This document shows positions 1-9,805 of a DNA stretch of 64,000 nucleotides, piece by piece; position 1 is the stretch's first letter, and the number at the start of each line of letters is the position of its first letter. Source of the DNA: Clusia tigrina (Eukaryota; Arthropoda; Insecta; Diptera; Clusiidae). The stretch lies in the NCBI GenBank assembly GCA_920105625.2, contig OV050031.1:43646925-43710924 (forward strand), in the 5' to 3' direction. The notes under the pieces were generated by a model that was not told where the DNA came from, ran no database searches, and saw only the letters and a list, made by a program, of their open reading frames with translations. The position numbers were made by a program, and so were the translations under genes.

Positions 1-150
1 TCCAATGCCAATTAGAATAAAATTGCATTACCATTGACAATTTCAATACAAATTAAAATTGAGATGCATTGCCATTAAAAATTCCAATGCCAGTTAAAAT
101 TAAATGGTATTTTAATTTGAAATTCCAACGCCAATGGAACTTCCAATGCT

Positions 151-886
151 AATTTAAACTAAATTGTATTTCCATTGAAAATTCCCATGCTAATTACAAT
201 TAATGGCATAACCATTGACAATCCCAATGCCTATTAAAATTAAATTGCAAAATCATGGAAAGTTCCAATGCCAATTAATATTAAATTGCAATACCTTCGA
301 AAATTCCAATGCCAATTAAAATTAAATGCAATACAAATAAAAATTCCAATGCTAATTAAAGCCAAATTGCATCACCATTGAAAATTCCAATGCCTATTAA
401 AATTAAATTGCATTACTATTGAAAATTTTAATTTCTAATTACAATTAAATGGCACTACCATTCAAAGATTTAATGCTAATTAAAATTAAATTGCATTTAC
501 ATTGACAATTCCAATGCCAATTTAAACTAAATTGTATTACCATTGAAAATTCCCATGCTAATTACAATTAATGGCATAACCATTGACAATTCCAATGCCT
601 ATTAAAATTAAATTGCAAAATCATAGAAAGTTCCAATGCCAATTAATATTAAATTGCAATACCTTCGAAAATTCCAATGCCAATTAAAATTAAATGCAAT
701 ACAAATAAAAATTCCAATGCTAATTAAAGCCAAATTGCATCACCATTGAAAATTCCAATGCCTATTAAAATTAAATTGCATTACTATTAAAAATTTTAAT
801 TTCTAATTACAATTAAATGGCACTACCATTCAAAGATTTAATGCTAATTAAAATTAAATTGCATTTACATTGACAATTCCAATGCC
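151..886 (+). repeat. 368-bp tandem duplication of nine monomers
   Basis: The phrase AATTTAAACTAAATTGTATT occurs at 151 and again at 519, and the monomers after each follow the same order, including the variants AATGGCATAACC, AAATCAT(G/A)GAAAG and ACCTTCGAAAATTCC. The offset of 368 bp is close to nine 41-bp monomers. The same double block precedes cassettes 2 and 5. Before cassettes 3, 6, 7, 9, 11 and 12 the block is single and is preceded by extra monomers with CCTTTGAAAATTCC, so the duplication belongs to one lineage of the array. Confidence 0.85.
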
Positions 887-1436
887 AGTTAAAATAAAGT
901 TGAATTATCATTGACAATTTCAATGTTAATTGAAATTGAATTGCATTGCCATTGAAAATTTCAATGCTAATTACAATTAATTTGAATTACCATTGATATA
1001 TCCAATGTCTATTAAAATTCAATTGCATTACAATTGAAAATTCCAACGCCCATTAAAATTAAATTGCGTCACCATTGAAAATGCCAATGCTAATTAAAAT
1101 AAATTGCATTACCATTGAAATTTCCAATGCTAATTACAATTAAATTATATTACCATTAAAAAATTTAAAGCAAATTAATATTAAATTGCATTACCATTGA
1201 AAATTCCAATGTTAATTAAAATTCAATTGCATTACGATTGAAAATTCCAATGCTAATTAAAGTTAAATTGCATTACCATTGACAGTTCCTATGCCAATTA
1301 TAATTAAATTAAATTGCATTACCAGAGATAATTACATTGCCAATTAAAATAAAATTGCATTGCCATTGAAAATTCCAATGCTAATTACAATTAAATTTTA
1401 TTACCATTGACAATTCCAATGCTAATTAAAGTGAAA

Positions 1437-1455
1437 ATGCAATTTAATTTTAATT
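1437..1455 (-). repeat. 19-bp reversed monomer fragment inside forward array
   Basis: ATGCAATTTAATTTTAATT is the exact reverse complement of the common forward phrase AATTAAAATTAAATTGCAT, but it lies between forward monomer parts. The same piece recurs at the matching place in later units (for example near 6136, 9488, 13,418, 18,119 and 21,471), and a related one follows the AATGAAAGTG monomers (near 12,796). Confidence 0.8.
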
Positions 1456-1825
1456 TCATTACCATTGACAATTCCAATGCCAATTAAAATCAAATTGCAT
1501 TACCATTGAAAGTTCCAATGCCAATTAAAATTAAATTGCATTACCATTGAAAATTTCAATGCAAATAAAAATTCAATTGCATTACCATTGACAATTCCAA
1601 TGTCAATTAAAATTAAATTGCACTACAATTGACAACTTTAATGCCAATTAAAATAAAATTGCATTTTCATTGAAAATATCAATGCTAACTAAAGTAAATT
1701 GCGTTACCATTGAAAATTTCAACGCTACTTATATTAATTCGCATTACCATTGACAATTCCCATGCTAATTAACATAAAATTGAGTTACCATTGACAATTC
1801 CAATGCTAATTAAAATTAAATTGCA

Positions 1826-1984
1826 TTACCATTGAACATTTTTATGCAGCACTGTGGAATTCAGAAACTGAATGAGTTTTCTTCTTAATTTTTCTACAGT
1901 TCCTGAAGGATCTAAACCGAATTCGGTACTGTAGGTTACCAGTTTGTCCTTTCGAAGGATGTATACCCAACTCGTCTTCACCAT
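1826..1984 (-). pseudogene. truncated Gag N-terminus, cassette 1
   Basis: 52 codons plus stop. The ATG at 1984 is the first in-frame Met after the PBS and has a purine at -3 and G at +4. The frame stays open upstream as far as a GTG inside the PBS region (2077), but that is not a likely eukaryotic start. Numbering from this Met, W6, L10, L15, Y18, E21-F22-G23-L24, S27-G28-T29, L33-R34 and L37 form a helix-loop-helix pattern like SAP domains and like the first residues of many arthropod LTR-element Gag proteins. The family call is from memory of the pattern. The last few codons and the TAA stop are satellite DNA. Position 8 is Tyr. The capsid, zinc-knuckle and pol parts are absent. Confidence 0.75.
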
Positions 1985-2058
1985 CCTGTTTAGACGATGT
2001 TCCCCATGCGATGAAAGCCGAGGGATTTTCCTTGTACCTTTTCGTTTTGTTGTCTCAG

Positions 2059-2076
2059 GTCCCTGCTCGGGCGCCA
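2059..2076 (-). promoter_or_regulatory. primer binding site, tRNA-Lys type (copy 1)
   Basis: The minus strand reads TGGCGCCCGAGCAGGGAC, one base after the LTR end TTATTACA. It differs at one position from the 18-nt site complementary to the 3' end of tRNA-Lys(UUU) as I remember it. Unmutated copies lie at 6758-6775, 10026-10043, 14040-14057, 18742-18759, 22091-22108, 27502-27519, 29254-29271, 34029-34046, 53644-53661 and 59661-59678. Copies 10, 11 and 12 carry substitutions. Confidence 0.9.
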
Positions 2077-2077
2077 C

Positions 2078-2490
2078 TGTAATAAACTTTCCGAGCCGGG
2101 GTAAAGCTCAGGTATGTACAGGGTTCGTCTACGGAAATAAGTCCTTGCCGTGGAGTGAGCGTGTCCCTGTGAGACTATTTAAGCCTCAGTATCCTGTGGA
2201 GTTGGTTGATTCTATTTCGTTGTCCTTATTAAGATTTCAACGGCTATTGGTCTTTGCAATTGTTCTTTGTTTGATGTTTCGATTTGTTATTACTACTTTG
2301 AACGCATGTTACTCCAAACTCTGAAAGATTCTCAATCACTATTTAACCCCCTGAATGTTTAACGTGATTGACAATTGGTTTGATACAAAAAGAAGAATAA
2401 AAAACGAATCAAAATCTGACTCGCTTACTTTGATTTATATTATATTTTGAACAATCAAGACTTTGTGTGGGTGAAATTTGTCAGTGGACA
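2078..2490 (-). repeat. LTR of cassette 1 (U3-R-U5)
   Basis: 413 bp with short TGT...ACA terminal inverted repeats. The 3' end is fixed by the PBS one base further on; the 5' end is chosen at the TGT in the expected position. If transcription starts near 2156, U3 is about 330 bp and R-U5 about 80 bp. I see no AATAAA in R on the minus strand, so the 3'-processing signal is unclear. Other copies are 414 bp: 6777-7190, 10045-10458, 14059-14472, 18761-19174, 22110-22523, 27521-27934, 29273-29686, 34048-34461, 35800-36213, 41294-41707, 48723-49136, 53663-54076; copy 14 is 59680-60092 (413 bp). Confidence 0.8.
2152..2182 (-). promoter_or_regulatory. candidate LTR promoter: TATA-like box and initiator (copy 1)
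   Basis: On the minus strand TTAAATAG (2182-2175) is followed by TCACTCC (2158-2152), which fits the insect initiator consensus YYANWYY. The candidate +1 A at 2156 is 26 bases from the first T of the TATA-like box, a normal spacing. The pair is retained in the other cassettes; copy 2 has TTACTCC, which still fits. Activity is not shown by sequence. Confidence 0.6.
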
Positions 2491-2497
2491 AATTTCA
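2472..2497. repeat. perfect 11-bp inverted repeat at the LTR outer edge
   Basis: TGAAATTTGTC and GACAAATTTCA flank a 4-base loop AGTG and span the inferred LTR 5' end. A second, wider pairing GGTGAA...TTCACC surrounds it. The same hairpin recurs in nearly all cassettes; copy 14 keeps the 11-bp arms but has GAGTGAA outside, and copy 12 has TTCTCC in the outer arm. Confidence 0.85.
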
Positions 2498-2505
2498 TCT
2501 TCACC

Positions 2506-2744
2506 ATTTTCAATGGCAATGCAATATAATTGTAATTAGCATTAAAATTTTCAATGGTAATGCAATTTAATTGTAATTAGCATTGGAATTGTCAATGGTA
2601 ATGTAATGCAATTTTAATTGGCATTGGAAATTTCAATGGTATTGCAATTGAATTTGAATTTGCATTGAAATTTCCAACGGTAATTGTTTTAATTTAATTA
2701 GCATAGATATCATCATGGCAATGCAAATTCATTTTAGTTAATAT
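2506..2744 (-). repeat. reversed satellite block right of cassette 1
   Basis: About 5.8 monomers in reverse orientation, with repeated landmarks TTTTCAATGGTAATGCAATT and TTAGCATTGGAA. The array returns to forward orientation at the palindrome starting 2745. Equivalent blocks: 7206-7444, 10474-10712, 14488-14726, 19190-19428, 22539-22777, 27950-28187, 29702-29940, 34477-34714, 36229-36467, 41723-41960, 49152-49390, 54092-54330 and 60108-60346. Copies 7, 9 and 11 are one base shorter. Type II cassettes have TAAAGCAATTTT where most others have TAATGCAATTTT. Confidence 0.92.
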
Positions 2745-2761
2745 CATTGAAAATTTCAATG
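2745..2761. repeat. palindrome at the orientation switch point (copy 1)
   Basis: CATTGAAAATTTCAATG has perfect 8-base arms around one central base. In copies 2 (7445-7460) and 5 (19429-19444) one A is missing and it becomes a perfect 16-bp palindrome, CATTGAAATTTCAATG. Monomers are reversed to its left and forward to its right. Confidence 0.85.
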
Positions 2762-5700
2762 CAAATTAAAATTCAATTCCATTACCATTGAAAATTCCAA
2801 TGCCAATTAAAATTGCATTGCATTACAATTGAAAATTTCAATGTAAATTAAAATTCAATTGCATTACCATTGAGATTTCCAATGCTAATTACAATTAAAT
2901 TATATTACCATTAACAAATTTAAAGCAAATTAAAATTGAATTGCATTACCATTGAAAATTCCAATGTTAATTAAAATTCAATTGCATTACCATTGAAAAT
3001 TCCAATGCTAATTAAATTTAAATTGCATTACCATTGACAATTCCTATGACAATTAAAATAAAATTGCTTTACCAAAAACAATTCCAATGCTAATTACAAT
3101 TAAATTGCGTTACCATTAAATATTCCAATTCCAATTGAAATTAAGTTGCATTAACATTGACAATTTCAATGCCAATTGAAATTAAATTGCACAACCATTG
3201 ATTCGAATGCCAATTAAAATTAAATTAAGATATCTTCGAAAATTACAATGCCAATTATAATTAAATTGCAATACAATTGAAAATTATAATGCTAATTAAA
3301 GTTCAACTGCATTACCATTGAAAATTCCAATGACAATTAAAATTAAATTGCATTATCTGCGAAAATTCCAATGCCAATTAAATTGAAATACATTTGAAAA
3401 TTCCAATGCTAATTAAAGTTAAATTGCATTACCATTGAATATTCCAATGCTACTTAAATTAAATTGCATTACTATTAAAAATTTTAAATTCTAATTTTAA
3501 TTAAATTGCACTACCGTTAAACATTTTACTGCTAAACAAAATCAAATTGCATTACCATTGAAAATACCAATGCTAATTAAAATTAAAGTGCATTACCATT
3601 GAAATTTCGAATGCTTATCACAATTAAATTGCATTTGCATTGACAATTCCAATGACAATTCAAATTAAATTGTATTACCATTGAAAAATTCAAAGGAAAT
3701 GAAAATTTAATTGCATTACCATTGAAAATTCCAATGGTAATTAAAATTAAATTGCATTACCATTGAAAATTTCAATGCAAATTAAAATTCAATTGCATTA
3801 CCAGTGACAATTCCAATGTCAATTAAAATTAAATTGCACTACCATTGACAATTTTAATGCTAATTAAAATAAAATTGCATTTTCATTGAAAATATCAATG
3901 CTAACTAAAGTAAATTGCGTTACCATTGAAAATTTCAATGCTACTTATATTAATTCGCATTACTATTGACAATTCCAATGCTAATTAAAATTAAATCGCT
4001 TTACGATTGAAAATGTTAATGCTAATTTCAATTAAATTTCATTACAACTGAAAATTTTCATGCTAATTAAAATAAAATTGCTCTACCATAGAAAATTAAG
4101 TTAAATTGCATTACCATTGACAATTCCAATGCTTATCACAACTAAATTGCATTTCCATTGACAATTCCAATAACAATTCAAATTAAATTGTATTACCATT
4201 GAAAAATTCAAAGGAAATGAAAATTTAATTGCATTACCATTGAAAATTCCTATGCTAATTAGAACGCAATTGCTTTACCAGTGAAAATTGTAATGCTCAT
4301 TACAATTAAATTGCAGTACCACTGAAAATTTCAATACAAATGAAAATAAAATTGCATTACCATTGACAATTCCAATGCTAATTAAATTTAAATTGTATTA
4401 CCATTGAAAATTGAAATACAACTTACAATTCAATTGGAATACCATTGAAAATTCCAATGCCAACTAAAATTAAATTTCATTACTATTGAAAATTTTAATT
4501 TCTAATTACAATTAATATGAATTACCATTAAAAAATTGTATGCTAATTAACATTAAATTGCATTAGCATTGAAAATTCCAATGCTAATTTAAATTAAAAT
4601 GCATTACCATTGAATATTCAATTACCAATTAAAATTAAATTGCATTACAATCGAAAACTCCATTGCTAACTAAAGTTAAATTGCATTACCATTGACAATT
4701 CCAATGCCAATTAGAATAAAATTGCATTACCATTGACAATTTCAATACAAATTAAAATTGAGATGCATTGCCATTAAAAATTCCAATGCCAGTTAAAATT
4801 AAATGGTATTTTAATTTGAAATTCCAACGCCAATGGAACTTCCAATGCTAATTTAAACTAAATTGTATTACCATTGAAAATTCCCATGCTAATTACAATT
4901 AATGGCATAACCATTGACAATCCCAATGCCTATTAAAATTAAATTGCAAAATCATGGAAAGTTCCAATGCCAATTAATATTAAATTGCAATACCTTCGAA
5001 AATTCCAATGCCAATTAAAATTAAATGCAATACAAATAAAAATTCCAATGCTAATTAAAGCCAAATTGCATCACCATTGAAAATTCCAATGCCTATTAAA
5101 ATTAAATTGCATTACTATTGAAAATTTTAATTTCTAATTACAATTAAATGGCACTACCATTCAAAGATTTAATGCTAATTAAAATTAAATTGCATTTACA
5201 TTGACAATTCCAATGCCAATTTAAACTAAATTGTATTACCATTGAAAATTCCCATGCTAATTACAATTAATGGCATAACCATTGACAATTCCAATGCCTA
5301 TTAAAATTAAATTGCAAAATCATAGAAAGTTCCAATGCCAATTAATATTAAATTGCAATACCTTCGAAAATTCCAATGCCAATTAAAATTAAATGCAATA
5401 CAAATAAAAATTCCAATGCTAATTAAAGCCAAATTGCATCACCATTGAAAATTCCAATGCCTATTAAAATTAAATTGCATTACTATTAAAAATTTTAATT
5501 TCTAATTACAATTAAATGGCACTACCATTCAAAGATTTAATGCTAATTAAAATTAAATTGCATTTACATTGACAATTCCAATGCCAGTTAAAATAAAGTT
5601 GAATTATCATTGACAATTTCAATGTTAATTGAAATTGAATTGCATTGCCATTGAAAATTTCAATGCTAATTACAATTAATTTGAATTACCATTGATATAT

Positions 5701-6534
5701 CCAATGTCTATTAAAATTCAATTGCATTACAATTGAAAATTCCAACGCCCATTAAAATTAAATTGCGTCACCATTGAAAATGCCAATGCTAATTAAAATA
5801 AATTGCATTACCATTGAAATTTCCAATGCTAATTACAATTAAATTATATTACCATTAAAAAATTTAAAGCAAATTAATATTAAATTGCATTACCATTGAA
5901 AATTCCAATGTTAATTAAAATTCAATTGCATTACGATTGAAAATTCCAATGCTAATTAAAGTTAAATTGCATTACCATTGACAGTTCCTATGCCAATTAT
6001 AATTAAATTAAATTGCATTACCAGAGATAATTACATTGCCAATTAAAATAAAATTGCATTGCCATTGAAAATTCCAATGCTAATTACAATTAAATTTTAT
6101 TACCATTGACAATTCCAATGCTAATTAAAGTGAAAATGCAATTTAATTTTAATTTCATTACCATTGACAATTGCAATGCCAATTAAAATCAAATTGCATT
6201 ACCATTGAAAGTTCCAATGCCAATTAAAATTAAATTGCATTACCATTGAAAATTTCAATGCAAATAAAAATTCAATTGCATTACCATTGACAATTCCAAT
6301 GTCAATTAAAATTAAATTGCACTACCATTGACAACTTTAATGCCAATTAAAATAAAATTGCATTTTCATTGAAAATATCAATGCTAACTAAAGTAAATTG
6401 CGTTACCATTGAAAATTTCAACGCTACTTATATTAATTCGCATTACCATTGACAATTCCCATGCTAATTAACATAAAATTGAGTTACCATTGACAATTCC
6501 AATGCTAATTAAAATTAAATTGCATTACCATTGA
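2745..6534 (+). repeat. forward satellite between cassettes 1 and 2 (~92 monomers)
   Basis: Forward monomers without gene. The unit boundary at 4699/4700 falls inside, after which the sequence repeats the start of the window, including the 368-bp double block (second copies near 4848 and 5216). The part before 4700 contains about 1.08 kb that is missing after cassette 2. Confidence 0.9.
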
Positions 6535-6683
6535 ACATTTTTATGCAGCACTGTGGAATTCAGAAACTGAATGAGTTTTCTTCGTAATTTTTCTACAGTT
6601 CCTGAAGGATCCAAATCGAATTCGGTACTGTAGGTTACCAGTTTGTCCTTTCGAAGGATGTTTACCCAACTCGTCTTCACCAT
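6525..6683 (-). pseudogene. truncated Gag N-terminus, cassette 2
   Basis: 52 codons, open. Position 8 is Asn and position 23, normally the Gly of the E-F-G-L motif, is Asp. A neighbouring Leu codon change is silent. The stop is in satellite. Confidence 0.7.
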
Positions 6684-7205
6684 CCTGTTTAGACGATGTT
6701 CCCCAGGCGATGAAAGCCGAGGGATTTTCCTTGTACCTTTTCGTTTTGTTGTCTCAGGTCCCTGCTCGGGCGCCACTGTAATAAACTTTTCCGAGCCGGG
6801 GTAAAGCTCAGGTATGTACAGGGTTCGTCCACGGAAATAAGTCCTTGCCGTGGAGTAAACGTGTCCCTGTGAGACTATTTAAGCCTCAGTCTCCTGTGGA
6901 GTTGGTTGATTCTATTTCGTTGTCCTTATTAAGATTTCAACGGCAATTGGTCTTTGCAATTGTTCTTTGTTTGATGTTTCGATTTGTTATTACTACTTTG
7001 AACGCGTGTTACTCCAAACTCTGAAAGATTCTCAATCACTATTTAACCCCCTGAATGTTTAACGTGATTGACAATTGCTTTGATACAAAAAGAAGAATAA
7101 AAAACGAATCAAAATCTGACTCGCTTACTTTGATTTATATTATATTTTGAGCAATCAAGACTTTGTGTGGGTGAAATTTGTCAGTGGACAAATTTCATCT
7201 TCACC
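6535..7205 (-). mobile_element. cassette 2: truncated LTR retrotransposon, type I
   Basis: LTR 7190-6777, PBS 6775-6758 intact, Gag start from 6683, reversed satellite 7206-7444. It shares diagnostic changes with cassette 5 (CGGCAATTGG and GACAATTGCTTTGAT in the LTR, CCAGGCGATG in the leader), which fits their being counterparts in the 11.98-kb duplication. The initiator region reads GGAGTAAAC on the plus strand instead of GGAGTGAGC. Confidence 0.9.
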
Positions 7206-7444
7206 ATTTTCAATGGCAATGCAATATAATTGTAATTAGCATTAAAATTTTCAATGGTAATGCAATTTAATTGTAATTAGCATTGGAATTGTCAATGGTA
7301 ATGTAATGCAATTTTAATTGGCATTGGAAATTTCAATGGTATTGCAATTGAATTTGAATTTGCATTGAAATTTTCAATGGTAATTGTTTTAATTTAATTA
7401 GCATAGATATCATCATGGCAATGCAAATTCATTTTAGTTAATAT

Positions 7445-9805
7445 CATTGAAATTTCAATGCAAATTAAAATTCAATTGCATTACCATTGAAAATTCCAAT
7501 GCCAATTAAAATTGCATTGCATTACAATTGAAAATTTCAATGTAAATTAAAATTCAATTGCATTACCATTGAGATTTCCAATGCTAATTACAATTAAATT
7601 ATATTACCATTAAAAAATTTAAAGCAAATTAAAATTGAATTGCATTACCATTGAAAATTCCAATGTCAATTAAAATTCAATTGCATTACCATTGAAAATT
7701 CCAATGCTAATTAAATTTAAATTGCATTACCATTGGCAATTCCTATGACAATTAAAATAAAATTGCTTTACCATAAACAACTCCAATGACAATTCAAATT
7801 AAATTGTATTACCATTGAAAAATTCAAAGGAAATGAAAATTTAATTGCATTACCATTGAAAATTCCAATGTTAATTAGAACGCAATTGCTTTACCATTGA
7901 AAATTGTAATGCTCATTACAATTAAATTGCAGTACCACTGAAAATTTCAATACAAATGAAAATAAAATTGCATTACCATTGACAATTCCAATGCTAATTA
8001 AATTTAAATTGTATTACCATTGAAAATTGAAATACAACTTACAATTCAATTGGAATACCATTGAAAATTCCAATGCCAACTAAAATTAAATTTCATTACT
8101 ATTGAAAATTTTAATTTCTAATTACAATTAATATGAATTACCATTAAAAATTTGTATGCTTATTAACATTAAATTGCATTAGCATTGAAAATTCCAACGC
8201 TAATTTAAATTAAAATGCATTACCATTGAATATTCAATTACCAATTAAAATTAAATTGCATTACAATCGAAAACTCCATTGCTAACTAAAGTTAAATTGC
8301 ATTACCATTGACAATTCCAATGCCAATTAGAATAAAATTGCATTACCATTGACAATTTCAATACAAATTAAAATTGAGATGCATTGCCATTAAAAATTCC
8401 AATGCCAGTTAAAATTAAATGGTATTTTAATTTGAAATTCCAACGCCAATGAAAATTAAATTGCATTTCCTTTGAAAATTCCAATACCAATTAAAGTAAT
8501 TTTTATTACCGTTGAAAATTGCAATGCCAATTAAAATTAAATTGCATTAACATTGAAAATTCCAATGCCAATTTAAACTAAATTGTATTACCATTGAAAA
8601 TTCCCATGCTAATTACAATTAATGGCATAACCATTGACAATTCCAATGCCTATTAAAATTAAATTGCAAAATCATGGAAAGTTCCAATGCCAATTAATAT
8701 TAAATGGCAATACCTTCGAAAATTCCAATGCCAATTAAAATTAAATGCAATACAAATAAAAATTCCAATGCTAATTAAAGCCAAATTGCATCACCATTGA
8801 AAATTCAAATGCCTATTAAAATTAAATTGCATTACTATTGAAAATTTTAATTTCTAATTACAATTAAATGGCACTACCATTCAAAGATTTAATGCTAATT
8901 AAAATTAAATTGCATTTACATTGACAATTCCAATGCCAGTTAAAATAAAGTTGAATTATCATTGACAATTTCAATGTTAATTAAAATTGAATTGCATTGC
9001 CATTGAAAATTTCAATGCTAATTACAATTAATTTGAATTACCATTGATATATCCAATGTCTATTAAAATTCAATTGCATTACCATTGAAAATTCCAACGC
9101 CCATTAAAATTAAATTGCGTCACCATTGAAAATGCCAATGCTAATTAAAATAAATTGCATTACCATTGAAATTTCCAATGCTAATTACAATTAAATTATA
9201 TTACCATTAAAAAATTTAAAGCAAATTAATATTAAATTGCATTACCATTGAAAATTCCAATGTTAATTAAAATTCAATTGCATTACGATTGAAAATTCCA
9301 ATGCTAATTAAAGTTAAATTGCATTACCATTGACAGTTCCTATGCCAATTATAATTAAATTAAATTGCATTACCAGAGATAATTACATTGCTAATTAAAA
9401 TAAAATTGCATTGCCATTGAAAATTCCAATGCTAATTACAATTAAATTTTATTACCATTGACAATTCCAATGCTAATTAAAGTGAAAATGCAATTTAATT
9501 TTAATTTCATTACCATTGACAATTCCAATGCCAATTAAAATCAAATTGCATTACCATTGAAAGTTCCAATGCCAATTAAAATTAAATTGCATTACCATTG
9601 AAAATTTCAATGCAAATAAAAATTCAATTGCATTACCATTGACAATTCCAATGTCAATTAAAATTAAATTGCACTACCATTGACAACTTTAATGCCAATT
9701 AAAATAAAATTGCATTTTCATTGAAAATATCAATGCTAACTAAAGTAAATTGCGTTACCATTGACAATTCCAATGCTAATTAAAATTAAATTGCATTACC
9801 ATTGA
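7445..9805 (+). repeat. forward satellite between cassettes 2 and 3 (~58 monomers)
   Basis: No gene. A deletion junction lies near 7,785, where the monomer with CATAAACAACTCC passes directly into CAATGACAATTCAAATT. The unit start phrase recurs at 8,316. Before cassette 3 two monomers (81 bp) present before cassette 6 are missing near 9,760. Confidence 0.9.

Larger units (their letters stand above)
1..1835 (+). repeat. forward satellite block left of cassette 1 (~45 monomers)
   Basis: Forward-orientation monomers only; no gene. Position 1 matches position 4700 and the two regions run parallel with a 4,699-bp offset. The block contains a 368-bp internal duplication (about 151-518 and 519-886) and a 19-bp reversed piece of a monomer at 1437-1455. 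From about 971 onward it is the counterpart of 12,952 onward. Confidence 0.9.
1836..2505 (-). mobile_element. cassette 1: truncated LTR retrotransposon (LTR-PBS-gag start), type I
   Basis: On the minus strand this reads as the 5' end of an LTR retrotransposon. The LTR is at about 2490-2078, starting TGTCCACTG and ending TTATTACA. One base later comes the primer binding site (2076-2059), then a leader of about 75 nt, and a Gag-like start from ATG at 1984 that runs into satellite near 1836. The LTR has a TATA-like box and an initiator-like site. No pol genes and no second LTR follow, so this is a fragment that cannot move on its own. The LTR left boundary is inferred from TG...CA ends plus the PBS; the outer boundary is less certain because a hairpin spans it. 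The reversed satellite block 2506-2744 lies on its right. Copy 1 lacks one T in the T-run near the LTR 3' end (LTR 413 bp). Confidence 0.9.
1..7780 (+). repeat. 4,699-bp tandem higher-order repeat (two copies, second deleted)
   Basis: Positions 1-4699 match 4700 onward, with cassette 1 and cassette 2 exactly 4,699 bp apart. The second copy runs parallel until about 7,780, where about 1,083 bp is missing, so the next return of the unit start phrase is at 8,316 instead of 9,399. Confidence 0.85.

Noticed and set aside
2059..2076. Part of a tRNA gene
   Set aside because: Only the 18 bases complementary to a tRNA 3' end are present; there is no cloverleaf, and the position directly after an LTR end identifies a PBS.
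1985..2077. Upstream extension of the Gag frame beginning at GTG
   Set aside because: The GTG overlaps the LTR-PBS join, and the translation would be of the primer binding site. The first ATG at 1984 is the sensible start.
1944..2324. 126-codon plus-strand open frame across cassette 1
   Set aside because: It is antisense to the LTR and Gag start, has no recognisable domain, and is not kept in most other copies because of small length changes (copy 1 lacks one T).
1836..2505. Autonomous or complete retrotransposon, or a solo LTR
   Set aside because: There is no capsid, pol or 3' LTR, and gag sequence follows the LTR, so it is neither complete nor a solo LTR.
3227..3240. Short palindromes AAGATATCTT and TTCGAA as regulatory sites
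   Set aside because: They are variant monomer sequence repeated with the array and have no gene nearby to regulate.
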